64,000 nt of DNA from Notamacropus eugenii (taxonomy: Eukaryota > Chordata > Mammalia > Diprotodontia > Macropodidae), in contig NC_092878.1 in the NCBI RefSeq assembly GCF_028372415.1, forward strand, positions 4,057,501 through 4,121,500, read 5' to 3'. The translations under genes were made by a program, and so were the position numbers. Below the pieces are notes generated by a model that was not told where the DNA came from, made no database searches, and was given only the letters and a program-made list of their open reading frames with translations. Shown piece by piece: positions 32,851-44,200 of the stretch (within the stretch, counting starts at the first letter, position 1; the number at the start of each line of letters is the position of its first letter).

Positions 32851-35140
32851 GGGGCACAGTGAAGGTGGCAGAGTAGAAAGATGCACATGCTCTAGCTCTT
32901 CCCCCCAGCCCATAAAATACCTGTAAAGAAAGACTCTCAACAAACTCTAGAGCAGCAGAAGCCACAGAAAGATGGAGTGGAGGAGATTTCCAGCCCAGGG
33001 TGATCTGGAGGGTTGATGGGAAAGGTCTGTCACACAGGACAGAGAGGAGCACACCCCCACCTTGGCCACACAGAGCTGGGAGGAGCAAGACCAGAGCAGA
33101 CCTACAGCAGTGGTTCGCAGATCCCTTAACCCAGGTGCCAAAGGCAGCTTCAAAGGTCAGTGAGAGCTTTTTTTAACTCTGTGACAAGGGAGCAGGGTCC
33201 TCCCCTAGCCCTGGCCTCAGGTGGCAGCATCAGTAGCAGCAGCAGCAGGCGCGATTATGGTGGCCTGGCAGGAAGTAGTCAGCATCCATTGTTGGATAAA
33301 GCCCCTGGAGGAACTGAGCAGCTGATCTGAATCTCAGCCACCAGCCTGGCCAGGGAGTAAACTCCTCTCCCTTGACTGTGCCACCTTGGAGGAACTGAGA
33401 TCTTACAGGTCCTCCCTTGAGGTCTTGACAAAAGACCCAAAAGTCAAGTAACTGGTTGGGAAAATGCCCCCAAAAGGTAAAAAAATAAGACTATAGAAGG
33501 TTACTTTCTCGGTGAACAGGTATTCTCTCCCATCCTTTCAGATGAGGAAGAACAATGTTTACCATTAGAGGAAGACATAAAAGTCAAGGCTTTTGCATCC
33601 AAAACCTCCAAAATAAATATGCAATGGTTCCAGACCATGAAAGAGCTCAAAAAGGATCTTGAAAATCAAGTAAGAGAGGTGGAGGAAAAATTGGGAAGAC
33701 AAATGAGAGTGATGCAAGAAAATCATGAAAAACGAGTCAACAGCTTGCTAAAGAAGACCCAAAAAAATGCTGAAGAAAATAACATCCTTAAAAATAGGCT
33801 AACTCAATTGGCAAAAGAGGTCCAAAAAGAGAAACTCCTAGGAATATTGTAGCCAAATTCCAAAGTTCCCAGGTCAAGGAGAAAATATAGCAAACAGGTA
33901 GAAAGAAACAATTCGAGTACTGTGGAAATACAATCAGGATAACACAAGATCTAGAAGCTTCTACATTAAGGGAATGAAGGGCTTGGAATGTGATATTCCA
34001 GAAGTCAAAGGAACTAGGATTAAAACCAAGAATCACCTACACAGCCAAAGTGAGTATAATACTTCAGGGGAAAAAAATGATCATTCAATGAAATAGAGGA
34101 CTTTCAAGCATTCTTGATGAAAAGACCAGAGCTGAAAAGAAAATTTGACTTTCAAACACAAGAATCAAGAGAAGCATGAAAAGGTAAACAGGAAAGAGAA
34201 ATTACAAGGGACTTAATAAAGTTGAACTGTTTACATTCCTACATGGAAAGATAGTATTTGTAACTCTTGAAACTTTTCTCAGTATCTGGGTAGTTGGAGG
34301 GATTATATACATGTAGACAGAGGGCACAGGGTGAGTTGAATAGGAAAGGATGATATCTAAAAATACAAAATTAAGGGGTGAGAGAGGAATATATTGGAAA
34401 GAGAAAGGGAGAAATAGAATGGGGCAAATTATCTTGTAAAAGAGGCAAGGAAAAGCTTTTCCAATGGAGAGGAAAAGGGGGGAGGCGAGAGGGAAAAAGT
34501 GAGGCTTACTTTCATCACATTTGGCTCAAGGAAGGAATAATATGCACCCTCAATTTGGCATAAAAATCTATCTTACACTACAGGAAAGTAGGGGAAAAGA
34601 GAATAAGCAGGGTAGGGGAGAAGATGGAAGGGAGGGCAAATGGGAAGAGGGAGCAATTAGAAGTAAACACTCTTGGGGAGGGACAAGGTCAAAAGAGAGA
34701 ATAGAAGAAATGGGGGGCAGGATAGGATGGAGGGAAATATAGTTAGTCTTGCACAACATGACTATTATGGAAGTCATTTGCAAGACTATACATATATAGC
34801 CTATATTGAACTGCTTCCCTTCTCAGTGGGGATGGGTGAAGAGGGAGGAAGGAAGAGAAGTTGGAACTCAAAGTTTTAGGAACAACTGTTGAGAAATTGT
34901 TTTTGTGTACAACTGGGAAATAAGAAATACAGGTAATGGGGTATAGAAATTTATCTTGCCCTACAGGACAAGAGAGAAGATGAAGATAAGAGAAGGGAAG
35001 GGTATTAGAGAGGCACATTGATGGAAGGGTCAATCAGAATGCACAGCATTTTAGGGGGGAGGGGAGAGATAGGGAGAAAATTTGGAACTCAAAGTTTTGT
35101 GGAAATGAATGTTGAAAACTTAAAATAAATAAAGATTAAT
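32851..35140 (+). mobile_element. HAL1-like element, second copy, decayed
   Basis: It starts GGGGCACAGTG, GGTGGCAGAGTAGAAAG (a diverged L1-type 5' end). It carries a broken ORF1 (33464-34179), a purine-rich non-coding tail and the 3' end GAAAATTTGGAACTCAAAG, then AAATGAATGTTGAAAACTT and a short A-rich end. The layout is the same as in the 24.8-28.66 kb copy: ORF1 then 3' UTR, no ORF2. The 3' UTR contains the TTGGAACTCAAAGTTTT motif twice (34861 and 35080), an internal duplication. Flanks share only about 8 bases (AAAGAAAT), so the target duplication is doubtful. Confidence 0.82.
33464..34179 (+). pseudogene. ORF1 pseudogene of second HAL1-like copy
   Basis: The ATG at 33464 reads MPPKGKK, then loses frame (stop at codon 11), while a shifted frame continues KTIEGYFLGEQ. 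A coiled-coil part is open at 33619-33825. At about 33826 the sequence jumps from the equivalent of intact residue about 118 to about 250, deleting most of the RRM-like domain, and the frame shifts. The C-terminal part follows with further stops, ending in KRKFDFQTQE and TGA at 34177. It cannot make a working protein. Confidence 0.85.
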
Positions 35141-35164
35141 TTAAGAAAAGAAATCATTTGGAAA

Positions 35165-36345
35165 CACTTAAAAAGGAGAGTGATGATCACTAAGAGCTAG
35201 CATGGGTTCATCAAGAACAGGTCTTAAGGTCTAATGACAGATTAGTGAGGAGAATGCAGTTTATATACATAACTTTCTGCAAGGCATTTGACAGGATCTT
35301 TCTCATTATATTCCTGTAGAAAAGATGAAATGATGGATGATAGGTTTCAGTGAAGTTAGATGTATTTGGAAACACCTGAATGACCAGATTCAAAGAGTGT
35401 AGCCTAGCATCTTTCCTTGTCTTTTTTTTTTTCAATATTTAAATCAATGACAAGTCAAGAGGTATGTGTTACATTTAATCAAATTTGTAGATAACAGGAA
35501 GATGAGAGGGAGAGGTAAAATATTAGACAATATTAGAGGACACAAAAAAGTCTTGACAGACTATAAGAATGTGCTGAGTATAATGAAATGAAATTTAATA
35601 GGCATAAATATAAAATTCCTACATGACAACTGTATACTTACAGAATGGTGGAAGCACGTTTAGGCAATTGTTCATATCAATAAATCAATAAGCATTTATT
35701 ATGGAGGTCTAGTGGACTGTAAGTTCAACTTGATCTAATGGTACGATATAGCAGCGCCCCCCTGCCCAAAAAGAGACAGGAATGGGAACTCAAATTGTGT
35801 TAATAGAAGAATAGTGTTCATAACAAGAGAGATGATAATCTCAGTGTCTTCTGCAATAGTGAAATTACATCTGCAGGGTTCAATTCTGGGTGCCATATTT
35901 TTAGAAAGACATTGATAACTTGGAGTAAATTCAAAGGACAAGTCAACAGTGAGGGGACTGGAAATCATGCATAAGACAACTGGCTGAAGGAACTGGGGAA
36001 GTTAAGCCTGGAGAAGAAAAGACTTGTTGGGGGAGACACAAATACTGAAGGCCTGTCATGTGAAAAGAGGACAACAGATACAATCTGGACCAACGGTGAG
36101 AAACTACAGAGAGGCAGCTTTTAGCTCTGTGTAAGGAACACATTCTTAAAAATTTGAGGTGGCCCAAAGTGGAATGGACCTCCCTGTAAGGAGCTGCAGC
36201 TTTCCACCCATCCATTACAGATCTTAAAGACAAGGCTGTATAATTGCTTGTTAGGGTGTTATAAGGAAGATTTAATTTCAGGTATAAGTTGAACTAGAAG
36301 ACTTCTGAGGTTACTTCCACCTCTGTAATTCTGTCATTCTTTCAT
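35165..36345 (+). mobile_element. CR1/L3-type LINE 3' end
   Basis: The canonical CR1/L3 3' text is recognisable: TTCAATTCTGGGTGCCATAT, AAGTTAAGCCTGGAGAAGAA, TACAGAGAGGCAGCTTTTAG and AAAGTGGAATGGACCTCCCT. The left part (TGGGTTCATCAAGAACAGGT, GGCATTTGACAGGATC) fits the upstream ORF2 end. It is heavily mutated, so ancient. Confidence 0.8.
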
Positions 36346-36349
36346 TATA

Positions 36350-36950
36350 TCTGCAGCAAATGTAATTAAAGTTTTCTCCCTTCTACAAATGAAAATTTCA
36401 ATAGAAGATCACAGAAAGGAGAATATATTAATTTTAGTTCTGTTTTCACTTATACTCAGAAACATTGATTCACATATTTATAAATATATTTTGAAATAAA
36501 AGTAGCAAAACATGAAAGTCATTTATAGTATTTTATTTTAACTCATTCCCCTAATAGGATAACTGAACTTTTTTTTCCTAAAAAGGGAAAATATTTCAGT
36601 AAACTGAGGATTAGGTTGCACTGGATTAGTTACGTTATGACCAAAGACCAGTAGTGTCTAATTTTTTGGCAGCACTGAAAAAACAAATTAGGAAATTCAG
36701 GATTCAATTAATTCTTGTAATGAGAAGGATTAGTGTCTGTTTATCTGCTTAAGTTATGTCTTTTAACTCCCACATAGCCGGCTGGACCCAGAGTCAGCCT
36801 TGTGAAAAGCAAGGCCAAATGGGACATTATAAAATAATTGGGAAACTGAAGCTTATTTTCATTTGCTTAGGTAAAGCACAACCTTTAACTTAAAATAAAC
36901 AAATGATAAAAATGCAAATGTGTTTGGTCATATTGTCACTTGTCTATTTG
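36350..36950. other. Unassigned AT-rich DNA upstream of SECISBP2L
   Basis: No repeat recognised. It is a candidate region for distal regulatory sites, but nothing specific is visible. Confidence 0.4.
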
Positions 36951-36954
36951 ATAC

Positions 36955-37170
36955 TTCTTCTCTTTCTGTGCCTGGAATGGACTACCCCACCCCCAGGTCT
37001 CTTATCTATTGAGATTCCTTCCTTCCTTCATGACAACCTAAGTGCCATCTCCTCCATGAACTGAAAGTGATCTCTCCCTCCTCAAATATCTTCTAGCGCG
37101 CCTGGCTTCTTTTGCCCTTCTCTTCTTCTCTCTTGTGGACCTGTCATTTCCTCCCCAATACTAAGTTTAA
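36955..37170 (-). mobile_element. L2 LINE 3' fragment
   Basis: GTGCCTGGAATGGACTACCC, AGTGCCATCTCCTCCATGAA and GTCATTTCCTCCCCAATACT are reversed L2 text. Confidence 0.65.
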
Positions 37171-37199
37171 GAAGGGTCTGATCAAAGGACCGTCAATTT

Positions 37200-37335
37200 C
37201 AAGTAAGAAGGGATGCTAGAATTTCTTCATTGGACAGGGGCAGAAGCTGAGGTCTAACTATGTAGACTTTCATTTGACAGGTGACCTTACTAAGGTCGCA
37301 GAAATGATAAGTGTCCGTCCTGGGACTTGGATTCA
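37200..37335 (-). mobile_element. MIR-type SINE fragment (reversed), just upstream of the CpG island
   Basis: GGCAGAAGCTGAGGTCTAAC, TTACTAAGGTCGCAGAAATG and GACTTGGATTCAGAGTCAGC follow the reversed MIR layout. Confidence 0.5.
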
Positions 37336-38241
37336 GAGTCAGCGTCCGGACGTTATCTCTGCAGGCGAGCGGCCCCAGCTCTTGCATGTAACAGGGACCG
37401 ATAAATAGACGTCTGCAGAGCTGAACTGCATTCCGTGAGGGTGAGAACTGTGCGGATACATTGTAACTCCCTGAATGATATTGACAAACCGCTCCTTTCT
37501 ACGATGCAGAGAAGGTCCGGGAGAGGCTCCTGAGTACTGCAGGGCGGAATCAGGGTGTCCTAGATCCCGAGACCCTGGGGGCACCCCCCAAACCGCAGCG
37601 GGAGTCACCCGTCCCCAGTTGTCTGCCTCCCTCCAGCCCCGCCCCCATCCCTCGAGATATCAGTTCTGCACGTAAAGTCACGCCAAACATGATTTCTGTA
37701 TCTGCCACGTTGCAAGGAAGAGATAAAGACAACCAAGAAGTGCGCGACGGGGCGCACTCGGGGACGGCGAGCTCCCTCCAGGAGGGGGTGGGCCTTTTCC
37801 ACCGCGCTCTGCACCTGGACCGGGCAGGGGCCTGCGGGGGCGGGGCCTGCGGGGGCCGGGCCTGGGATGCGAGGCCCGTCCATTGGCTGCGCAGAGCCGT
37901 CACTCCGCGCCCGAGGCCCGCCCCGTTCTTGCTCCAGGAGGCGGCTCCTCTCCGGAGCCGACAACGCCTTCCGCGTCGCGTGGGCCTCCTCGGCCCCCGT
38001 CCTCCATGATCCCTCTCCCCCGCCTCGGCCCCCGGCCCTGCCCTCGGCCTCCTCTCTTCCTCCGCCCCCTCCTCACCCGGCGCTCCCCCTTCCCCGCCCC
38101 CCCGGCCGCATCTCCTCCTCCTTCTCCATCATCTCCGGGCGCAGGAGCCGCCGCCGCGGTCAGTGGCGTAGCCGGCCTGTGCGTCTGGGCCGGACCGGAG
38201 GGCGGGCGGGCCCGGATCCTGGCACGGCCCGGGCGGGGGCC

Positions 38242-38277
38242 ATGGGAGGAGGCGGCCCCGGGCGTTCTCGACGCTGA
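38242..38277 (+). CDS. Upstream ORF in SECISBP2L 5' leader (11 codons)
   Basis: ATG at 38242 has G at -3 and G at +4 and reads MGGGGPGRSRR before TGA at 38275-38277. It lies 33 nt upstream of the main start. If transcription begins upstream of 38242, scanning ribosomes would meet it first, so it could lower SECISBP2L translation or allow only re-initiation. Whether it is in the mRNA is unknown because the transcription start is not visible. The peptide itself is not expected to have a function. Confidence 0.45.
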   Translation: MGGGGPGRSRR

Positions 38278-38310
38278 CGGAGAGCGGCTGCCGCGAGCGC
38301 AGGAGGCGCC

Positions 38311-38340
38311 ATGGACCGAGCCGCCGCCGCCGGGGACCAG
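38311..38340 (+). CDS. SECISBP2L: SECISBP2L coding exon 1 (residues 1-10)
   Basis: The ATG at 38311 opens the frame MDRAAAAGDQ and runs to a CAG|GTACGC donor. It has G at -3 and G at +4, a strong Kozak context. The first four residues match the remembered human start; the next residues are an alanine/glycine expansion encoded by GC-rich codons. The exon ends in phase 0, which fits exon 2 beginning with an Asn codon. It sits inside the CpG island and is followed by the longest intron seen (7.4 kb). This start was chosen because the only other nearby upstream ATG (38242) is closed by a stop after 11 codons. Confidence 0.9.
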
Positions 38341-38940
38341 GTACGCGGGGCGGGCCGGGCGAGGCCCGAGGCCCCGGGCCCGGTGGGGTGCGGGGAGGCC
38401 GCCCGGCTCCCCGCCCCCGCCTCGGGCAGGGGGGCACCCCGAGGGTCCAGCGGGGGGGCGGGTCTGACGGCCGAGCCGCTGCGGGCACCCCAATCCCCCC
38501 CCCACAGCGCCGAGCTTCGAAGGCACCGTCCGGGGGATGTGTCGTCAGAATGCGGGCACACGGAGGAGGAGGGCACTTCGGTGGCGGTGTCCTAGAAAGC
38601 AGTGCCAGTCCGCGGGCTCCCGGCGCCAGGTGCTGCCCGCTGTTTGAGGGGCTCCGGGGCCCGCCCTCGCGCTGCCCGGCGTGGAGACAAAACCGAACAG
38701 CCCCGGCTGGTGGGAAAGTTCGGGGGGCTGGCCTTACAGGCTGGGGCGCAGCCCCCCGAGTGAGGGTGAAGCGGTGGTTTTATCCCGGAAGGGCTTATTT
38801 CGGTTCGGTTTGTTGGGCTGACAGAACAATTGAAATGCCCGGTTCCGAAAAGGGGGTGGGGGGCTTTGATCTCCCCTCCGCCGAACTCTCTACCTGGTAA
38901 CGAAGTGGGGGCATCCGGGCACGTCAGTGGGGACAGGGCT

Positions 38941-39165
38941 CCCCCCTTCCTAGGACCTTCCTCCCTCCCTCCCATCCCTTTCCTTCACTTTCTCTCCTTT
39001 TCTCTTTTCCCCTTTTCCTCCTGTCTCCCCCTTTTTTCTCACTCTTCCCCCATCTTCTCTTTCCCCCTGCCTCCCCCTTTTTCTCACTCTTTCCCCCCAT
39101 CTTTCTTCTCTTTTCCTCTTTCTCCCCCTTTTTTCTCTCCTTCCCCCCTCCTCCTCTCTCACTTT
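38941..39165. repeat. Polypyrimidine tract in SECISBP2L intron 1
   Basis: About 225 bases are almost purely C/T on the plus strand, made of runs of C5-6, T5-6 and TCTC. A block of about 50 bases (CTCACTCTT, then C-run, ATCTTCTCTTT) is partly repeated. Long homopurine/homopyrimidine tracts can form triplex (H-DNA). It lies about 600 bases downstream of exon 1. No open frame here is meaningful. Confidence 0.85.
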
Positions 39166-39169
39166 TAGG

Positions 39170-42100
39170 GGTGTATAGGCACACCCATGACTTTTGATAG
39201 AATAACATATGGAATTACATAAGGGAACGTTCATGGGCAAGGGCAGCTCTGTTGGGTATTAGGGTGACCTTGTTCATGCTTCCCTGCCTTCATCTGGGGG
39301 GCCTGTTGGACTCCAGTCTGTTTGAAGGGTGACAGAAGAAGAGAGTGTTGAACCATTTCCTTGTTTGTAGGTGTGAGCTAATGAGAGGGTTCAGTATTTT
39401 GGTTATTCCCCCGGATGCCAGAGCAGCAGCTGGTAAGGCTGGCGTGTGTTTAGAGTCCCTTTCATCCTAAAGGAACTTTAAATGAACCATTTCAACCACA
39501 ACTTTGAACGCAGCTCCTTAATTGAATGTGGTCATCTCTGTAACATGGGGTGTATGAGGAAATCTTTTCTGGTGGAGGCTGGGGAGGGGTGCAAAGTGTG
39601 TGTGGATCATTCCAGCTAAAAACTGAGCTGGTTCATCTCTTGCTAAGTATCTTCTTAATTCTCTAGTTGGACTTGCCTGGGATCTCTTTTGCTTAATGTA
39701 AGAGTATATTTAACAGTTTCTGATGAGGAATTTGGAGTAGGTGATTTCTAAGGATGTAAACTTAGGATTCATTGAAAGTATTATGATTCCGTAAATAATC
39801 TTAATTGTGATAATGACTGCAACATTTGGGAGGGATTACTTACTGGAAAAGAATTCTAGTAATCTTTTAGTTACTTTTGTATAAAAGCATTTATTTTGAT
39901 CTTAACTGCCAAGCAAAACAGGTGGACTAGATTTCATTTAGGTGTTTGAGGAACAGTAGGTGTAATACATAGCTTTTTCTTGAAAAAAGTAGTGTGAGGA
40001 GGGATAGGAAAAATGACTAACTAGATTTTATTTTATTAAGTGTTTCATTTCAAACATGACAGAAATTGCAGATTCTGCTAGACATAGAGAAAGAAATCTT
40101 CTTGTTTCTTGAAATTAAAGCGTTAACCGATTTATTTACACAGACAAGAATTGAGTACACAAAGTTAAAAAATTGGCCTGCTTTCCAGCGAATAAGGAGG
40201 GGAGGATTCTATACTTAGAATTTGTTGACTATTTTGTTACTTTCTAAGAATTAAAGAAAGCAGTGATGCCATGAGGTGTGTGTATATCTATGCCAGGAAT
40301 TATAAGGGAGTGGAATTTCTTAGGATGTTTTCCTTTTAAAAATAAGTTTTCATAATTCCCAATGCTATAAAAATATTAATCACTATTAAAATACTAATAG
40401 CTAATGATGTTAAGCTGCCCCAAAATGTGTTCCTTTTAAACTGTAGAGTAAGGGTAGTCAGCACTGGCTTCTGTGTCTGAATGTGAAAGTTAATGACAGA
40501 AATTTCAGGACTGTTCTGTCATTTAGTCAATAATTAGCTAGATACATAGTAATAAATAGTAATGACAAATAGTATGTGTACACATGGTCCTACATCCCAT
40601 AGTTTATTTCTGAATTAGGTTATGTCTACTTAGTTTTTTTTTTTAACGCAAAAAATCAGGTGAATAGGAATGCACATGGCTAGGACAAGTTAAAATTTCA
40701 GACTTTGATTTTTCTAAACGTGTTCCGAAGTCTTGCAGAATTTTTACATGCAGACTGAAGTTATCCTGTAGTTTATTTTGGCAGTTGGTGTATTTAGTCA
40801 GCGTACACATTTTGAGCAGCTCTCCAGGCAATCAGGGGTTGCTTCTGGGATTTTCTGGAGTACTCTTCTTTATATCACACTTTCCTGCAGAAAGTACTTT
40901 TGTCTGCAGGAGGCAAAGTATCTCAAAGAGTGATTTCAGCTTCCATTCTAAGATGGATAAAATACAAAATGTTTTTATAATCTGACATTTTTCCTTTTTT
41001 TTAAGTGGGAGGTATAATTTCTTTTGAAACTTCACTGTGAGATGGTGTTATCATTACTTTTAATGCACACATTTAGACTGAGTTTTACCTTGTTTAGTGT
41101 TGGCAGAAGTTTGCCTTCTTTCTTTATAACTTCATCTCCAAAAATGTGCGTTGTAGATTATCAGCAAATAATAAATGTATAGATGGTATTTATCCTCCCA
41201 CAGCAGGCCTAGCGGAGCTGCCTCAGTAATACTTACTGAATTTAAGTGCACTCTCAGTAGTCCATTGAATATGTTTGACTAGACTAATGAAATAGGTTTC
41301 AAGTAAGACGTTTGTGTCTGTTTCGGAATTCCCAGTTTTGTGGGGAGGTAACCTGAGTGTGCTGGTTTGGAGGAATAATGTCGTTAATAGCCTCGATTTC
41401 TGTGATTTCCCCATAAGATGGGTTACAGTGACGAAATGGATCAACTCCCTGTGTGCCTGCTGTACTGTCAGGTGTAATTGTATGGACGTAATTTTTACAG
41501 TAATAATGTTTACATGATGAAGTAATTTCATTTAAGGTATGCTGAGACTGAAGAACTTTGGAGAATGAAGGATAGTTTAATTTCATAGTTGAATTTTTTT
41601 AGATAAGGCAAAAGTATAATTTAGCCTAGGTAATACTGATTTCCCACCCAGATGTATTACTGTATTTTTAGAACTTCTTGATGTGAGATTTCTTATATCT
41701 GAAAAATAGATCTTGAAAAAATAATGACTTTTCTCTAATCTCTAATTAAAACTCAAATTCAGATATCTAGGAATAAAACCAAATTCTGACTTACCTATGT
41801 GTGTGTGTGTGTGTGTGTGTCTGTATATATACAACCTATATATATATTAGCTATGTATAGCATGTCTTCTTACATTCACATAGCTCACCACATTTTCTTG
41901 CTGACTGCAGATTTTTCCTTTTCACTTTCAAACACATTTAGGTGGACCATTTCTCTGGTTTTTTTCCACTTTAGTGCTATAATCACTCCCAACATATTGT
42001 CTGTATCTTTTTTATCAAATTATGGTGTATGGGAGAACAGTTAGAAGTTTTAATGTTGCTTTCCTGACCTGTGGTTTGGGGAAGGGTAGATAATGCGTTT

Positions 42101-42885
42101 TAATGTGAGATATAGAACCTCCTAAAGTCACAACAAACAAGACCTTTAAAAAAACAACTATCCAGCACTCTAACTGGAGAATATGGTTTACCAGTCTGTT
42201 CCTACTAGTGACATCTTCTGTCTCTGCAGCTGGTGATGACTACAGTAGTTTTCTTTTAGGCAAAGAACAAAGGGGTCATTTATGTTTATTGTGATTTTAA
42301 TTATTGAAATGAAATCTATAAGTAGCACTATTAAAAAAACATCAAATCAAAGGGAAAACAAACTTAAAACTGAATAAATATGAATTATCTTTGCTTGCAA
42401 AAAAAAATCTGTTGTAAATTATACACATGACCTATTGAACGTTTCAGTGGTAAAAGTCTTCTAAAAGGTATTTTGGGCACCACAAAGTGATCTTAGTGAG
42501 AACTGTTTCCTAAGTTTTGAACTGAACAAGTCTTGAACCATAAATAAAAGAAGTATTTTGTAGAGATATATGTTTTATTTTGGAGAGATTGCTACCATTT
42601 ATATTGATTATTTTCATTTGGGAGTTTTGTTTTTATTAGTTTTTAGCATTGCTAAAATATAGCCCATTGGATCTGGAAGTATTCCTTGCTTTAAAAATAC
42701 ATTAATATACACAAGTGCAGATTTACAAAACAGACCTGTTAGGTTATGATTATTTACATTTCATAATAATTCCTTATTTTGCAAGAGGATTTTAAACATA
42801 TTTCTCATGCATTAAGAATTTGTTTCTTTTAAAAATGATCTAAACACAACTCAGCAGGAACATGTGCATTGTGAAAGCATGCTGA
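39170..42885 (+). other. SECISBP2L intron 1, mostly unique AT-rich sequence
   Basis: No exon, SINE or LINE was recognised in this 3.7 kb except the GT repeat at 41,795. This is unusually repeat-free for the window. Open frames are short and unsupported. Confidence 0.5.
41795..41822. repeat. (GT)n microsatellite in intron 1
   Basis: Twelve or so GT units followed by ATATATAC text. Confidence 0.92.
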
Positions 42886-42889
42886 ACCC

Positions 42890-43085
42890 AAATCTTTAAA
42901 TTTATTGTTTATAGGAGCATAAATTTAGAGTTGGAAGGGTCCTTAGAAGTTTTCTTATTCAATTAGAGATAAGGAAGCTGGGGCTTAGAGAGGCTTCTTT
43001 GGTGGTTTCTGAAAGATCTGGTAGTAAGTAGAGTCAGAACTTGAAGCTGGGCCCTTCAGCTCCCCATGTCTGCTGCTCTTTCAGC
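42890..43085 (-). mobile_element. MIR-type SINE fragment (reversed), intron 1
   Basis: TTTAGAGTTGGAAGGGTCCT, AAGCTGGGGCTTAGAGAGGC and GAGTCAGAACTTGAAGCTGG. Confidence 0.65.
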
Positions 43086-43519
43086 TACATTTGAAGACAT
43101 GAATTTTTCTTTTTGTATTTGGAGAAACTTTCAATTATTGTAATAGTCCCTTGCTATCTGCTCATCGCCAAGACATTCGGGGTATTTCTCTTACCACTCA
43201 CAGTTCTATTGGTAAGAAGTGCTCACTCTTTGGATGACAGTTTGGTAGTGACATTTTACTCTCTGTTGCTACCTGGAGCTTATGGTCTAAATTTTGCCTT
43301 CTTAGTCTTTAAATCAATGAGAATTTTAAGCACTGATTTTAACTACTGCAAAACAGTAATGCTTTTTTTAAAAGAACATTTTTGTGTAAAGTTTTGAGCT
43401 CCAGATTCTATCCCTCCCGGAGGCATTAAGCAGGCAGGTGTTGGTTATAGACGTGCAGTTATGTAAAACATTTCTATACTAGTCGTTTTGTACAAGAAGA
43501 CTCAAATAAAAGAAAAAAT

Positions 43520-44200
43520 AAAGTGACTCTGTGTTCAGACACTATGATTCCTTTGTCCTGAGGCGGCTAGTATGCTTCATTAGTCCCTTAGGGTTGTCTT
43601 GGATCATTGCATTGCCGAGATTAGCCAAATCATTCACAGTTCTGCTGTATTGCTGCACAGTATTGCTGTTACTGTATACAGCGTTCTTTTCTCTTCACCC
43701 TGCATCAGTTTGTGTCAATTCTTCCAGGTTTTTCTGAAACCATCCTGCTTGTCATTTCTGATAGCGCAGTAACATTGTAACCATATACCACATCTTATTT
43801 AGCCATTCCCCAATTGATGGATGTCCCTTTGATTTCCGATTTTTAGCCACCACTAAAAGAGCTGCTATAAATATTTTTATACAGATAGGTCCTTTCCCCA
43901 TTTTTTGGATGTCTTTGGGATATAGACCTGGTAGTAGTATTACTGGATCAAAGGGTATGCCCAGTTTTATAGCGCTTTGGGCATAGTTCCAAAGTTTGCT
44001 CCCCAGAATGGTTGAATCGGTTCACAAGTCCACTAACAGTGCATTTTGTGTCCCAGTTTTCACATATCCCCTTCAGTATCCAACATTTTCCTTTTTTATC
44101 CTGTTAGCCAATCTGATAGGTGTGAGGTGGGACCTCAGAATTGTTTTATTTTGCATTTCTCTAATCAATAGTGACTTAGAACATTTTTCAATGTAACAAC
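43520..44200 (-). mobile_element. L1 LINE 3' fragment in SECISBP2L intron 1
   Basis: It is the reverse complement of the L1 3' text seen at 8.1-9.0 kb: AGCCATTCCCCAATTGATGG, GAGCTGCTATAAATATTTTT, TGGATCAAAGGGTATG and CATTTCTCTAATCAATAGTG. It is truncated at its 5' end (right side) near 44200. Plus-strand open frames here are shadows. Confidence 0.8.

Larger units (their letters stand above)
37560..38770 (+). promoter_or_regulatory. SECISBP2L: CpG-island promoter of SECISBP2L
   Basis: This is the only long CpG-dense stretch in the window, densest around 37,740-38,560, and it covers coding exon 1. It holds GC boxes (CCCCGCCCCC near 37637; GGGGGCGGGGCC near 37836), an inverted CCAAT box (CCATTGG at 37880, NF-Y type) and a CGTCA half-site nearby. 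No TATA box was seen. The short repeats of GGCCTGCGGG around 37830-37865 increase the GC-box density. This suggests a dispersed, housekeeping-type start. The many open frames here on both strands follow from stop-poor GC-rich sequence and are not called as genes. Confidence 0.88.

Noticed and set aside
37605..38576. Many overlapping 100-200-codon open frames on both strands in the CpG island
   Set aside because: GC-rich DNA has few stop codons. The peptides are Pro/Arg/Gly/Ala-rich without domains, and only the short exon 1 frame connects to the spliced gene.
38830..39240. Open frames rich in F/S/P or K/G/E/R in early intron 1
   Set aside because: These are translations of the polypyrimidine tract and its complement.
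43531..44196. Short plus-strand open frames in intron 1
   Set aside because: They are antisense to an L1 3' fragment.
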